NCBI GenBank assembly: GCA_051649085.1
Contig: JBOFGK010000044.1
Span: forward strand, 19,965-83,964
Length of the DNA: 64,000 nucleotides
Reading direction: 5' to 3'
Source: JBOFGK01 sp051649085
GTDB taxonomy: Bacteria > Bacillota_I > Bacilli_A > UBA3375
The position numbers were made by a program, and so were the translations under genes. Of this stretch, positions 12,001-17,613 are shown one piece after another (the first letter of the stretch is position 1; each line of letters opens with the position of its first letter). Below the pieces are notes generated by a model. That model was not told where the DNA came from. It ran no database searches and was given only the letters and a program-made list of their open reading frames with translations.

Positions 12001-12474
12001 ACTAAAGCGGCTAAGCCGGTAGCTACAACAGTTACAGCATCGGTAGTAGATGGTGACACAGAAATTAAACCGGATGAAAGTGAGTTTATGTATGCACATA
12101 ATTTTGTTGTTCATAAATCAGAAGTTCAAAGTTTAATTGAAAATTTAGTTGTTCAAAAAGCAGAAGCAAAAGCATGGTTAAAAGCTGATGGTTCTAAAGT
12201 TAAATTTACAACTGACTTTACAGCAATTAAACCGGAACTAGGAAATTACCCAGTCATCTTTATGACAGAGGCACGTACAATCAGAGTTGTTAATGCTAAA
12301 GTTGTTGGAGATGATGAAGTGATTCCACCATACAAACCAGTTGAACCAAACAAACCTGATAAACCAGAAATCGGTGTAACAGGAACAATTGGATTTGGAT
12401 TAGTTGCATGTATTTTAATCGTTGCTCTAATCTTACTATTACAATTTAGAGCAAAAATTCATAAAGGAAATTAA
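1..12474 (+). CDS. Giant modular Ig-like surface protein, 5'-truncated by the window edge
   Basis: The reading frame is open from base 1, and its first residues (IDQSKVGPHLVTLTG) match the end of a module, so the gene starts upstream; the GTG at 46 is an internal valine. About 4157 codons are visible. I count 24 modules, each marked by a conserved AxAWDL motif (Trp codons at 259, 823, 1366 and so on to 12175). The first 19 are about 175-210 residues: an A half (LMIxAxDY...LPY...KAWDL) and a B half ending VGAYxVxVTG...VAVxD. The last five are about 84 residues and keep only the A half joined to GPYPVxF. The C terminus has a proline-rich stretch, IGVTG, one hydrophobic helix and a basic tail (RAKIHKGN), as in wall-anchored proteins. 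I saw no cysteine outside the anchor helix. Probably an adhesin or surface fibre; the ligand cannot be told. Confidence 0.9.
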   Translation, partial: NDRPIIDQSKVGPHLVTLTGAADSEIATTKVLVIFKDETTSIPDETDPKVMIDVNDFEANITDLPYKDDANGTGSEKVVTNSQAKAWSLSLEEISVLDVTIDPSTKLLKSDSSFEVGEDVPFKASAKTSDNIEVSKTANAKVLDDRDLALDVEQILIYRLDKNQAPPNGNEAFKKAAIKSFAPANATTSTDYDTVVTDKSKVGVYLVNTKAEVTNKKQEISKQTVVVIANQNSVIDETAKLMIDAQSYTEKMASLPYPSATGAASIVSGSNAKAWDLTNANSLNVNVPTDTKLLDQTAEFTDPSETVDLTLNAEKDNKKVEKDITVSLEDNRPLNLTVDQIIFYPLNQLPTSVDEFKENVNATLTPTLSPAGTISVPNFNALENKVGAYILTVKGEAAGHDPVEKKVAVGVYDTNTGTSTENKLMIQANDYTLQMTDLPANGAFQINDKHANAKAWDLDVNSPTAGKLITPTINDNNFMTWTSATGAAGIYPKQEISASVDGTEGGKRTISKEVTATLTDDRTLVYNVDDFKQYQIGNQPSETDVITDLNTSLKIDDIAVSAADVKYSITNFSDINFNNPSATVVEVVATSTKTPANFTQQKQKALILITRSKDGGEISTDHRVMIDAQNFEIEKTVLPTTADDVVIRSKAIAWDLTGFQELEPGVIPPSTTLFPTLENKTAENNQLLAATPPANGTDVKQNLIATIGQSNAKMTVDGTVIESVFAISAPTTLVLDVADSNFPTTDEAFQALIDPLATLNGKPVANANITSNFTNKVTKKVGAYVVTLSGTLDSFSTQKRVIVAVKDSNSVVENNSILLVANDYPEQRSNLPYLEANAAGLVTSKAGVHAWDIANVPETGDVASEITPVYPNLSALTTDNNVQPKTITVNATSGEQTATKNITVSVIDNIPVLNSDPVVSYKISELTEKPSKTKILADLKAKLLDVNGTELTENTEITIDEASYQQIVITNPSANVIQIEGSYNDVNATPIKAIVLFTGENPGIDLENKLFIDANDYNISIDNIPATAEEIIGSNYANVHAWDLSITSTNGPITELPTTNISLANNAIIDGTATEASEPVQNEFTVTKDQKAASTTTLGTVTETEKLVISATPIIKQHVIAQGDTPYTEQEFYAKAGVTLVKKGEDVLAENYTNISSNSFATIDQTQVGPHVIDVTGTIENEDGSTETATTNVLVLMYGDNTVFPPVGPDENKLMLDMQDYLVNKTALPYVDKTDPILVSAAEQIASDASAKAWDLSQVKPDSNIPEPKEIAVEIANDTKLITGQQTDFIDQEKVPFKGTATANGISVNATRNATVSDNVANLEIDSLIIYNVDKSEKVPNADAAFLEDVNAVLSPAGPENTLVTNLTTVYPDAISRETIGVKRVTVTGTVPNQLPTSKNVVVAVVDNNTIVDEKNKLMIHAVDYEENYTKLPYLTVEGNLTAAKSKIKTSSSAQAWDLNNASTLEVKIPDSTNVITGANGFDITTPETVKLSAARVLAPTTKVEKTINVTINDDRILELTADELITYAKGTIPTTDQEFLTNVNAVATPAEATVESDVLKKVINEVGAYEVTVTAKLAGKADVTKKVIVAVTDEDVIVDKNQKLMLSAHDFTIDTASMPELDRGEKLSEARAWDLSLESFGPIRVIMDDNFIDDEIVQVPTPNPTSITIGALAAGHRTIVKDVLATVTDSRTLALTSDGYAEFEVGAAPTEQKIIEELAAEVKLNDSVVEDAQVEITNFETSTANIDFTKPSATVVELTVNHLGLSANTRAIVVVKGAKTNVSQNHKVMVDASAFEISQDSLPTTAQKIIQTDGLYAKAKAWDLTITTTLGPITATLNPILTETNNPLLTTPKPEPDAYPQEITATLDNDTAKTTVDATVVAGKILEIRAEKLVVVEKDKLPQTDEDFLKLANPILSYDGKPTANGQFSSTYKLDTITGVGAYLINVTGQKDGKTASTNVVLAVTDSDTIVDPEANLMIYAKDYSEDRSNLPYVETNAATTVTSKANVRAWDLETATAITNIGYPDLTPVTTGTFSGENIKKVVKATASKGINTVEKNITVSVNDNVPVLSGQRVVTYKVADLSKNPLTTSQIMSDAKMELKVGNTLIENPITNNNIEISQTQFDLIDQSQSSATVVEVTGKVGEIPSNTHKVVVLITNNTPGIDQDQTLAIDANDYNISIDYVPTVTKTELIEDYAQVRAWNIADTSTIGVIKPLPTSDIVLTDNSISEHTAAEGDEVNNDFSVSKDSKTATVTRVGTVSATEKLVINADHFIKYPVQAVGADKVTAEQFYANINLALTKKGQSVLASDYSNITSSFDSIDQTVVKPTVVPITGSYSDVESKETETAATYALVVFYDSTTTIPDGDNSMIDIKDYDVLQTKLPYVVAEDGTTASEQIAIDATATAWDLTDRENPIAIPVEIDPETKLITGKQTEFASAEKVPFTGTATLASNESISKTANATVIDDRDVILNVDQLEIYNVNEVPDSKQFLDDVHAELSPDGKITTDFDQVFTEVDGVDPKTQVGVHVVKVSGEVANKPKITKKVIVAVRDNDTNVDETNKLMIYGQDYHEEMVNVPYMENGPTIIKGKATARAWDLTTGNSLSVNVGNNKLLDPNAIFALNESIDVTLSAKRLLSNKEVSTNIAVTIDDSRPLSLTAKDLVIYHTGQLPADDAAFLTDAEANIFPGGTITVDKLSNIVDAVGVYKVKLTGTQGAKEPVEQDVIVAVYDELTSIFENQKLMIRAHDFTDKIKNLPMSDRGLDATDAEAWDLSPSSFGLLTPTVLDNQLDDENAQQTVKPNTKYAVNVAAYTKDRRVAQKEVKATFTEDRKLTLTSDRYIEYKVNDKIDPAEMLNTLNAEAKFGDQVIDDSYINTEDLGFVKTDKPGAAVIQIEAKYNNLQSEGINILIVIKGPNTIVDNEHKVLIDASDFSVTKAELVAGFTESQAVKKANASAWDLSNTLTVGPITNSLQVKVTTKDNELFNPNNTLIDGDKVNTDFYAEVESNDKPIRATSKRVGTVVDKRAIRLTGAQFMRYDVGSKVTEADFIKAINAKLNVDKVDVTDGEISAPTFTNIDFSQVDAYVVQVTGTYQGLIAKPLPVIVAVTDINTAIDPIDPGFPGGPTDPEGPGLPPSVPRAMVRAEDFEYDVRELLGTQDVVIDKANAQAWDFTTAFETGTINKIKPEVVETGNDLFDPNNTLEAKDTVPTTFNANIEVAGEKEVAISTKALATMIDTRDAVLTSKDLIIYDKGKVPTSEAVFMTEINAKLTPAGTIKSDFKQKVNDEIGAYTVTLTGKTYAGKTATKKVVVAVKDGDVFIPEGNRLMIYGVDFTQDAKELPIDDNGLVKSKAKAWDLSITAENRELTPIIIKNQLSANPPTLFAKDTVDVRITASTGTVTKEKIVKATITDSRKGELITATNAVYHKNELENAKKSFLTDISAHVMLDGKTLDSNADIISNFDQVVQPLIGTYKVKVSATTSGGQPTNDTEVVVLVKGDDTVITPETTYAIDAHDFVVDRRLLPGAAEAGIKVADARAWNLQTGDEIPVFVEQSDIDTEGDFNSTLGAHPVVFGADDNKAIPITTNVNANVISTTPPKISSKDIIVFDKEKNEVPADQASFFKAIDAKIVVDNKPVSGKLESNYVEQIKNEVGAYFITITGETDEAVKAPDKHVIVFVKDKNTIETTNELLYAHSFKVDLKDVETLTDPKVIKLANAVAWDKKTGLTLEVTPDYSKVESKAGPYPVNFKTAKGASRDVTASVIDEQTEINPKEAIHAIDFEVDIKDVPKLDQNVEKLADAYAWELETGKDLALTHDISKVEAKLGTYPVSFKTANGLEKVVMATVKNKNVDIEGDTAIHGINFTISIDQVQAGLTQSDVLTKTEAFAWSTADGHELKVTTDPTTIKPVIGPYPVILIAETGVSKTVIASVVNDEVIQTDQEAIYGQDFIIQSSEVKDQTDQTIVDRAHAIAWNKETGELLEMVVSRQGLKAKPGPYPIKFATKAAKPVATTVTASVVDGDTEIKPDESEFMYAHNFVVHKSEVQSLIENLVVQKAEAKAWLKADGSKVKFTTDFTAIKPELGNYPVIFMTEARTIRVVNAKVVGDDEVIPPYKPVEPNKPDKPEIGVTGTIGFGLVACILIVALILLLQFRAKIHKGN
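11040..12310 (+). repeat. Five short C-terminal modules (about 84 residues each)
   Basis: Five tandem units with the pattern IHxxDFxxxxxxV...KxAxAWxxxTG...GPYPVxFxTxxG...VTASVVD have tryptophan codons at 11155, 11404, 11659, 11911 and 12175 (spacings 249, 255, 252 and 264 bp). They keep the KAW-containing half of the long modules but not the second half, and they sit next to the membrane anchor. Confidence 0.85.
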
Positions 12475-12494
12475 ATAAAAGCACCGAAAAAATT

Positions 12495-12531
12495 GAGTCA
12501 TCTAAAGTTAAATTTAGATGCTCTTTTTTTT
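12495..12531 (+). terminator. Intrinsic terminator of the giant surface gene
   Basis: The arms GAGtCATCTAAA and TTTAGATGCTC form a hairpin with one bulged T, followed directly by a run of eight T. It lies 21 bases after the stop codon. Confidence 0.85.
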
Positions 12532-12563
12532 GAAATAAAAACCTTAACAATCGAATAAAACTA

Positions 12564-12592
12564 TTGACACATATTCATATAAATGTTAAAAT
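12564..12592 (+). promoter_or_regulatory. Sigma-A promoter of the small secreted-protein trio
   Basis: TTGACA at 12564-12569 and TAAAAT at 12587-12592 are separated by exactly 17 bases. It lies between the terminator of the giant gene and the first of the three paralogues, so the trio is probably one transcription unit. Confidence 0.85.
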
Positions 12593-12637
12593 AACAGTAT
12601 ATCTTTATAAAGATATAAAAATAGTGGAGGAAATATT

Positions 12638-13021
12638 ATGTTGAAAAAATTAAAGTTATTAGGTTTTTGTTTCGCCTTAATGTGTGTTTTTGCAAGTTTT
12701 GGTGATATGGGAATCTTAAAAGGTCAAACGATCGATTTTCATGCAGAAGTAGTAGGTCCTGTATATCCTGATATCGGGCCAACTGATGGAAGAATTTGGA
12801 ATGCAAAAGTTGGGACGAAGTATACAAAAGGAGAAGCTGTTTATACTAATGAGCGTGATGCAATTAATAATTATGGAAGAGAAGTTAGAATACGTGATTA
12901 TTACATTGTTAAACAAGATTTTGTAGCAAATGGTGATGCAACATGGATTACAGCGGGATCATTATTCCAATTTGATGCGACATATCAAGTGGCTTATCTT
13001 ATTCCAGGACCAATTTACTAA
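12638..13021 (+). CDS. Small secreted protein, paralogue 1 of 3
   Basis: 127 residues. The N terminus (MLKKLKLLGFCFALMCVFAS) is basic then hydrophobic, like a Sec signal peptide, with possible cleavage near FHAE at about residue 36. The mature part holds W-N-A-K-x-G-TKYTKGE, an RDYYIVKQDF segment and ANGDATW, a pattern shared by all three copies and faintly like small carbohydrate-binding modules (W..x.Y.KGd.V...). I do not recognise the family with certainty. GTGGAGGAAATATT is a strong ribosome site. It is first in the three-gene unit after a consensus promoter. The cysteine in the hydrophobic core is not a convincing lipobox, and copy 3 lacks it. Confidence 0.75.
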   Translation: MLKKLKLLGFCFALMCVFASFGDMGILKGQTIDFHAEVVGPVYPDIGPTDGRIWNAKVGTKYTKGEAVYTNERDAINNYGREVRIRDYYIVKQDFVANGDATWITAGSLFQFDATYQVAYLIPGPIY

Positions 13022-13043
13022 ATTAAAAAATGGAGGAAATATT

Positions 13044-13424
13044 ATGTTGAAAAAATTAAATTTATTAGGTTTTTGTTTTGCCTTAATGTGTGTTTTTGCT
13101 AGTTTTAGTGATACAGGAATCGTAAATAGCCAAACGGTTGATTTACATGCAGAAGAAATTCCTGAGTACCAAGAAATGGATGCAGCAGTTGGAAGAGTTT
13201 GGGATGCACAAGCTGGAACAAAATATACAAAAGGCGAAATTATTTTTGCTAATGAGCGTGAAGTAATTGATCATTCTGGAAAAACAATTACACTGCGTGA
13301 TTTTTACACTGTTCAACAAGATTTTACAGCAAATGGTGATGAAACATGGATTGACGCAGGAGCATTATTCCAGTTCGATGGAACATATAAAATTGCTTTT
13401 CGTATACCAATCCCAATGTATTAA
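13044..13424 (+). CDS. Small secreted protein, paralogue 2 of 3
   Basis: 126 residues. An in-frame upstream ATG at 12930 would overlap the previous gene; the start at 13044 is chosen because TGGAGGAAATATTATG and MLKKLNLLGFCFALM repeat the start of copy 1 almost exactly. After a signal-peptide-like N terminus the mature chain begins near HAEEIPEYQEMD and contains VWDAQAGTKYTKGEI, RDFYTVQQDFTANGDETW and an aromatic C-terminal strand (LFQFDGTYKIAF). The copies are near identical at the 5' end and more divergent in the middle. Function unknown; a secreted or surface-bound binding module is plausible. Confidence 0.75.
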   Translation: MLKKLNLLGFCFALMCVFASFSDTGIVNSQTVDLHAEEIPEYQEMDAAVGRVWDAQAGTKYTKGEIIFANEREVIDHSGKTITLRDFYTVQQDFTANGDETWIDAGALFQFDGTYKIAFRIPIPMY

Positions 13425-13453
13425 AAAATATCTAAAATAGTGGAGGAAATATT

Positions 13454-13837
13454 ATGTTGAAAAAAATAAAGTTATTAGGTTTTGGTTTTGCCTTAGCGAG
13501 TGTTTTTACAGGCTTTGGTGAAGTTGGAACCGTAAATAATCAAGCGATTAATTTACATGCAGAAGAAGTTCCTGAGTATCAAGAAATAGATCCAACAGTT
13601 GGAAGTCGTTGGGATCCTAAAGCGGGAACAAAATATACAAAAGGAGAAATTATTTTGACTAATCAGCGTAAAGTAATTGATCGTTCTGGAAAAACAATTA
13701 CAATCCGTGATTATTACATTGTGCAACAAGATTTTACAGCAAATGGTGATCCAGAATGGATTCATGCTGGTTCGTTATTCCGTTTCGAGGCAACATATAG
13801 AGTAGAATTAATTCCTCTACCACCCCTATCTGACTAA
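13454..13837 (+). CDS. Small secreted protein, paralogue 3 of 3
   Basis: 127 residues, again preceded by GTGGAGGAAATATT. The signal peptide is MLKKIKLLGFGFALASVFTG, without the cysteine of copies 1 and 2, so lipoprotein anchoring is not conserved in the family. The mature chain contains RWDPKAGTKYTKGEI, RDYYIVQQDFTANGDPEW and ends in a proline-rich PLPPLSD tail. It lies 29 bases after copy 2 and is followed by a strong terminator, closing the operon. I infer expansion by tandem duplication; the biochemical role is unknown. Confidence 0.75.
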   Translation: MLKKIKLLGFGFALASVFTGFGEVGTVNNQAINLHAEEVPEYQEIDPTVGSRWDPKAGTKYTKGEIILTNQRKVIDRSGKTITIRDYYIVQQDFTANGDPEWIHAGSLFRFEATYRVELIPLPPLSD

Positions 13838-13894
13838 ATTGAAAATTGTGTAAGCTTAGAAATGAGAATTTCAAAAAAGTAATATCATAACCAA

Positions 13895-13930
13895 GAGAGA
13901 ATTGCTTTCACTGCGATTCTCTCTTTTTTT
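13895..13930 (+). terminator. Intrinsic terminator after the secreted trio
   Basis: GAGAGAATTGC pairs with GCGATTCTCTC (one T-G pair) around a short loop, followed by a T run to 13930. Confidence 0.85.
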
Positions 13931-14013
13931 AATTTCAATTTTAAAAGTGTTGTTAAACGTAAATTAATGAAAAAAACTATGAATATCAAACTAATGTAAA
14001 AAAACAATAATTG

Positions 14014-14022
14014 TGCTATAAT
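14014..14022 (+). promoter_or_regulatory. Extended -10 promoter before the MFS/HAD genes
   Basis: TGC-TATAAT at 14014-14022 is a TGn extended -10 element, followed by ATTTAGG. No clear -35 hexamer was seen. It lies 40 bases before the start codon at 14062. Confidence 0.65.
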
Positions 14023-14061
14023 ATTTAGGTAAAAAAATAAAAGAATGAGTTTAGGAGTAAG

Positions 14062-15192
14062 ATGTTTAAGCAAAAAGCAGCACTATTTATATATTACTTT
14101 GTCTTTGTGACAATTTCGTTTTTCAATGCACCATTTCTTTTTCAAAAAGGAATTAGTACTGAACAAGTTGGATATGGTTTTTCAGTAGCTGTTTTAATTG
14201 CGATTACTTTAATGTTAGTTAGTGGTTATTTAAATGATCAAAAAATCATTACAAATCAACGAATGATTCAATTACTTTTAATAATTACAGGAATCTTCTA
14301 TTTGGGAATTTATTTTTTCGAAAACGCGACGTATGTGACAATTTCGTATGTCCTTTTGACAGCTTCATTTCTTACATTACCATCAATAATTGATAGTTTA
14401 GTCATACATTCACTTGCCGACAATTCATATGCGAAAATTCGAAGTTACGGTTCAATGGGTGCAGCAGTTAGTTATTTTTTAGCAGCTTTCTTAATGACAA
14501 GTGTTGATTTCAGTGTAGTTCTAACAATAAATGTTAGTCTAATCGTGATTTTACTTATTATTGTTAGTCAGATAAACTATGTATATATTGCTGAAAAAAA
14601 TGATTATATTAAAGGTTTGAAAGCAATCAAACAAAATCGGCAAATTTGGTTAATTCTTGTAATAGCCTTCTTAACGTATGGTGTTATTAGAGCAGATGAT
14701 CCATATACAATTACTTATAATGTAGAAATTGTTAAATTAACTGGTACTTGGATTGGAATTGTTGGTTTTATGTCAATTTTTTTCGAAGCTTACATAATGA
14801 ATATTTATGATAAATTGATCATTCGTTTTGGTGAAAGAAAAATGCTAATAACGGTAATTTCGATTTTAGTAGTAATTTTTCTAACAAAATATACAATGTA
14901 TGAATCAAAAATTATTATTTCAATTGGTAATATTTTATTTGGACTATTTATTGGAGTATTTGTTCCCTTATCGATTAATTTATTGAATCGAAATACAAAT
15001 GAACATGTGAAAACAACAATTTTCAGTATGCTGCAATTTGTAATTTATTTTGGTGGATTTGTGTTGGGGACAATTACCACATTCATTTACGTACAAACAA
15101 ACTTCTTACCAAATATTTATTTATTACATACAGTCGTAATTGGCTTAGGCTTATTATTTACAATCTTTATGAGAAAGGATCAAGATGCTTAA
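14062..15192 (+). CDS. MFS-type permease, copy 1
   Basis: 376 residues, almost wholly hydrophobic, about 12 predicted membrane helices. The architecture (NAPFLFQKG near the N terminus, GYGFSVAVLIA helix, LSGYLNDQK-like loop, central charged loop at about 175-190, IRADDPYTITYN at about 210) fits the MFS_1-like class of the major facilitator superfamily; the substrate cannot be read from the sequence. GGAGTAAG precedes the ATG. Its last 8 bases overlap the HAD phosphatase gene, so the two are probably translationally coupled. A close paralogue lies on the other side of that gene (16079). Confidence 0.8.
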   Translation: MFKQKAALFIYYFVFVTISFFNAPFLFQKGISTEQVGYGFSVAVLIAITLMLVSGYLNDQKIITNQRMIQLLLIITGIFYLGIYFFENATYVTISYVLLTASFLTLPSIIDSLVIHSLADNSYAKIRSYGSMGAAVSYFLAAFLMTSVDFSVVLTINVSLIVILLIIVSQINYVYIAEKNDYIKGLKAIKQNRQIWLILVIAFLTYGVIRADDPYTITYNVEIVKLTGTWIGIVGFMSIFFEAYIMNIYDKLIIRFGERKMLITVISILVVIFLTKYTMYESKIIISIGNILFGLFIGVFVPLSINLLNRNTNEHVKTTIFSMLQFVIYFGGFVLGTITTFIYVQTNFLPNIYLLHTVVIGLGLLFTIFMRKDQDA

Positions 15193-16015
15193 ATTATTTT
15201 TTGATTTAGATGGAACCCTTTTATTTGATGGTGTCTTAAGTTCAGAATATATTGAGCAATTAGAGTCATTCTTCAAACGAAACGAAGCAGAGTTTAATAT
15301 TGCAAGTGGTCGTGCAATTAGACATATCACACCGTATACTGATCAATTAAGTGTGCCAGTTATGAATATTGTAGGTTTAAATGGTGCACATTTAGCTTGT
15401 TTGAATTCAGAAAGTAAAGTTGAGATTGCAGCTGACGGTGCAATTATATTTACAAAGGCCAAGGAAATTGTAAATGGACTTAGTAAAGAACAAGTTAAAA
15501 GATTATATGAACTTGCTAATGATGAAGTACCAATTTTAATTGAAACGGATATTAATAGTTTTTCAGTTTCGAGTAATCAAACAGTTAAAAGTATCCTTGG
15601 AAGTGATTTTGTTCCAGTTAAAAGCTTTGAAGAGGTTCAAGGTGAAAGTATGTACATGATTACAGGTTTGTTTTCAGAAGTTGAGAATGGCTTTGAAAAA
15701 ATGGCCGCATATCGTTTGAGAGTAGAAACTGAATTTCCAGAGTTAGAAGTTTTACAAAATCATTTGTTTTTAGACATTACTTCAGCAACAGCTTCTAAAG
15801 GACAGGGAATTAATCAAGTATTGACAACGAGAGAAAATGACATAATTGTAACGATTGGTGACAATGATAATGATGTAAGCATGTTTGAAGTTGCGGATTT
15901 AGCAATTTCATTTAACTATGGATCAGATGCTGCGAAAAATGCAGCAGATGTTTGTGTTGATGATCTTGCAGGTGTACTAGCTGCAATTGAAGAAAAAATA
16001 ATAAAAACTAATTAA
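15185..16015 (+). CDS. Cof-type HAD-superfamily phosphatase
   Basis: 276 residues. The catalytic loop is FFDLDGT (Asp7 nucleophile, Asp9 acid/base), and the magnesium-binding motif IV is GDNDNDVSMF at about residue 220, with the C2-type cap between, as in Cof/YidA sugar-phosphate phosphatases. These enzymes hydrolyse small phosphorylated metabolites in the cytoplasm. The gene overlaps the upstream permease by 8 bases (ATGCTTAA) and is followed by a second permease, which suggests that the phosphatase acts on a metabolite linked to the transported compound; that is inference from position. Confidence 0.85.
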   Translation: MLKLFFDLDGTLLFDGVLSSEYIEQLESFFKRNEAEFNIASGRAIRHITPYTDQLSVPVMNIVGLNGAHLACLNSESKVEIAADGAIIFTKAKEIVNGLSKEQVKRLYELANDEVPILIETDINSFSVSSNQTVKSILGSDFVPVKSFEEVQGESMYMITGLFSEVENGFEKMAAYRLRVETEFPELEVLQNHLFLDITSATASKGQGINQVLTTRENDIIVTIGDNDNDVSMFEVADLAISFNYGSDAAKNAADVCVDDLAGVLAAIEEKIIKTN

Positions 16016-16078
16016 TTGAATTAAGTATTAAGTATTGAGTGATATATAGTAAATTTTTTAGAGAATAATGAGGAAAAA

Positions 16079-17209
16079 ATGTTTAATCAAAAAGTAGCAT
16101 TTATAATATACTATTATGTATTTGTAACAATTTCTTTTTTTAATGCACCATTTTTAATTGGGAAAGGAATTTCGCCTGAACAAGTCGGTTATGGTTTTTC
16201 ATTTTCAGTGTTAATTGCTTTATTACTGATGTTGCTTTCAGGTTATTTAAATGATCAAAAAATCATTACGAATCAACGAATGATTCAAATTTTGCTAGTT
16301 ATTACTGGTGTATTTTATTTTGGAATTTATTTTGGAAATAAGGAATCAATCGTTATAACTAGCTATGTAATTTTAACAGCAGCCTTTTTGTCAATTCCAT
16401 CAATTATTGATAGTTTAATAATACATTCAATTGAGGAGACAAATTATTCATATGCAAATATTCGTAAATATGGATCAATTGGAGCTGCGACAAGTTATTT
16501 TTTAGCAGCGTTTATGATGAGTACTGTTGACTTTAAAGTTGTATTAATTATGAATGTTGTATTAATTGGGCTCCTTTGTTTTTTTGTTAATCGTGTAAAA
16601 TATAACTATGTACCTGAACGAAAAGATTATTTTACGGGATTACGCGAGTTAAGAAAAAAAACTGAAGTTTGGACTATTCTAATAATTGCTTTTTTGACTT
16701 ATGGAGTTATAAGGGCGGATGATCCTTATACAATTACATATAATGCAGAGATTGTAAAATTGAGTGGACTTACTGTTGGAATTATTGGTTTTTGTTCAAT
16801 ATTATTTGAAGCTTATATAATAAGCTTGTATGATAAAATTGTAAATAAAATTGGTGAAAGAAAATTGATGTCTATTGCAATTTGCGCTTTAATTTTGATT
16901 TTCATTACAAAATATACAAATTATGATTCAAAAGTAATTATCTCTACTGGAAATATATTACTTGGATTATTTATTGGGTTATTTGTACCGATTGCAATAA
17001 ATCTTTTAGACAGAAATTCAAATATTCATGTAAAAACAACGGTTTTTAGTTTTTATCAATTTGCAATTTATTTTGGAGGATTTGTTTTGGGGATGCTAAC
17101 AACATATACATATGTTCAAACAAACTTTTTACCAAATATTTACATTTTACATGCAATTGTTGTTTCATTAGCTTTGATTTTTACAAGGTTTTTAAAAGTG
17201 AAAAAATAA
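16079..17209 (+). CDS. MFS-type permease, copy 2
   Basis: 376 residues, the same length as the permease at 14062 and collinear with it throughout: YYVFVTISFFNAPFL, LNDQKIITNQRMIQ, AFLTYGVIRADDPYTITYN and FGGFVLGMLTTYTYVQTNFLPN are shared nearly word for word. GAGGAAAAA precedes the ATG. The two copies differ mainly in the loop after helix 6 and at the C terminus. A tandem duplication that straddles the HAD gene is the simplest explanation. Substrate unknown. Confidence 0.8.
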   Translation: MFNQKVAFIIYYYVFVTISFFNAPFLIGKGISPEQVGYGFSFSVLIALLLMLLSGYLNDQKIITNQRMIQILLVITGVFYFGIYFGNKESIVITSYVILTAAFLSIPSIIDSLIIHSIEETNYSYANIRKYGSIGAATSYFLAAFMMSTVDFKVVLIMNVVLIGLLCFFVNRVKYNYVPERKDYFTGLRELRKKTEVWTILIIAFLTYGVIRADDPYTITYNAEIVKLSGLTVGIIGFCSILFEAYIISLYDKIVNKIGERKLMSIAICALILIFITKYTNYDSKVIISTGNILLGLFIGLFVPIAINLLDRNSNIHVKTTVFSFYQFAIYFGGFVLGMLTTYTYVQTNFLPNIYILHAIVVSLALIFTRFLKVKK

Positions 17210-17613
17210 CTTAGAACTTGATTAATATTAAAAAAAAGTAATTGATGTAAAAGTCAATTGTTTTTTATTATTTTGAAGTAAGCATGATAGTTTAATGCTT
17301 CAATTTTTGTACCTCCAAAAAACAGTCTATAACATATATAAAAAAGCCCAAAAGTAACAAAATGAAGTGTATAGACTTTTAAAGTTAGATTAATTGTAAA
17401 AGTTGTGATTTTTTTTCGACTGAACAGTTTGTATTGGAAAGATAAAAACTTTATTCCTTGTTGTAAATATAAATCAAAGTTCTTCTTTGAAATGAAAAGT
17501 AATTTCTATCGATAATATAAAAATGTTATAATATTTAGTGTAAAGTAGCATATCGAAAAATAATAAAAAGCAAAATTTGAGTCAATTTTAGACTTTTACA
17601 AAGAGGAGTAAAA
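17210..17613 (+). other. Intergenic region before the R-M cassette
   Basis: 404 bases. It holds a weak terminator-like hairpin at about 17239-17267 (CAATTGA/TCAATTG type, then T run) and, at 17524-17532, TG-T-TATAAT, an extended -10 element 80 bases before hsdM. I see no gene, tRNA or recognisable mobile-element end in the remainder. Confidence 0.5.
17524..17532 (+). promoter_or_regulatory. Extended -10 promoter of the hsdM-hsdS-prrC-hsdR operon
   Basis: TGT-TATAAT followed by ATTTAG. There is no good -35. The remaining three genes of the cassette overlap or abut, so this is probably the main promoter for all four. Confidence 0.6.

Noticed and set aside
12930..13043. Upstream in-frame start that would add 38 residues to the second secreted paralogue
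   Set aside because: It overlaps the previous gene in another frame, and the start at 13044 has the same ribosome site and first codons as its paralogues.
12638..13837. Secreted trio as lactococcin-972-type bacteriocins for the nearby-type exporters
   Set aside because: The lactococcin-972 pattern of residues is not visible and the exporters are more than 20 kb away.
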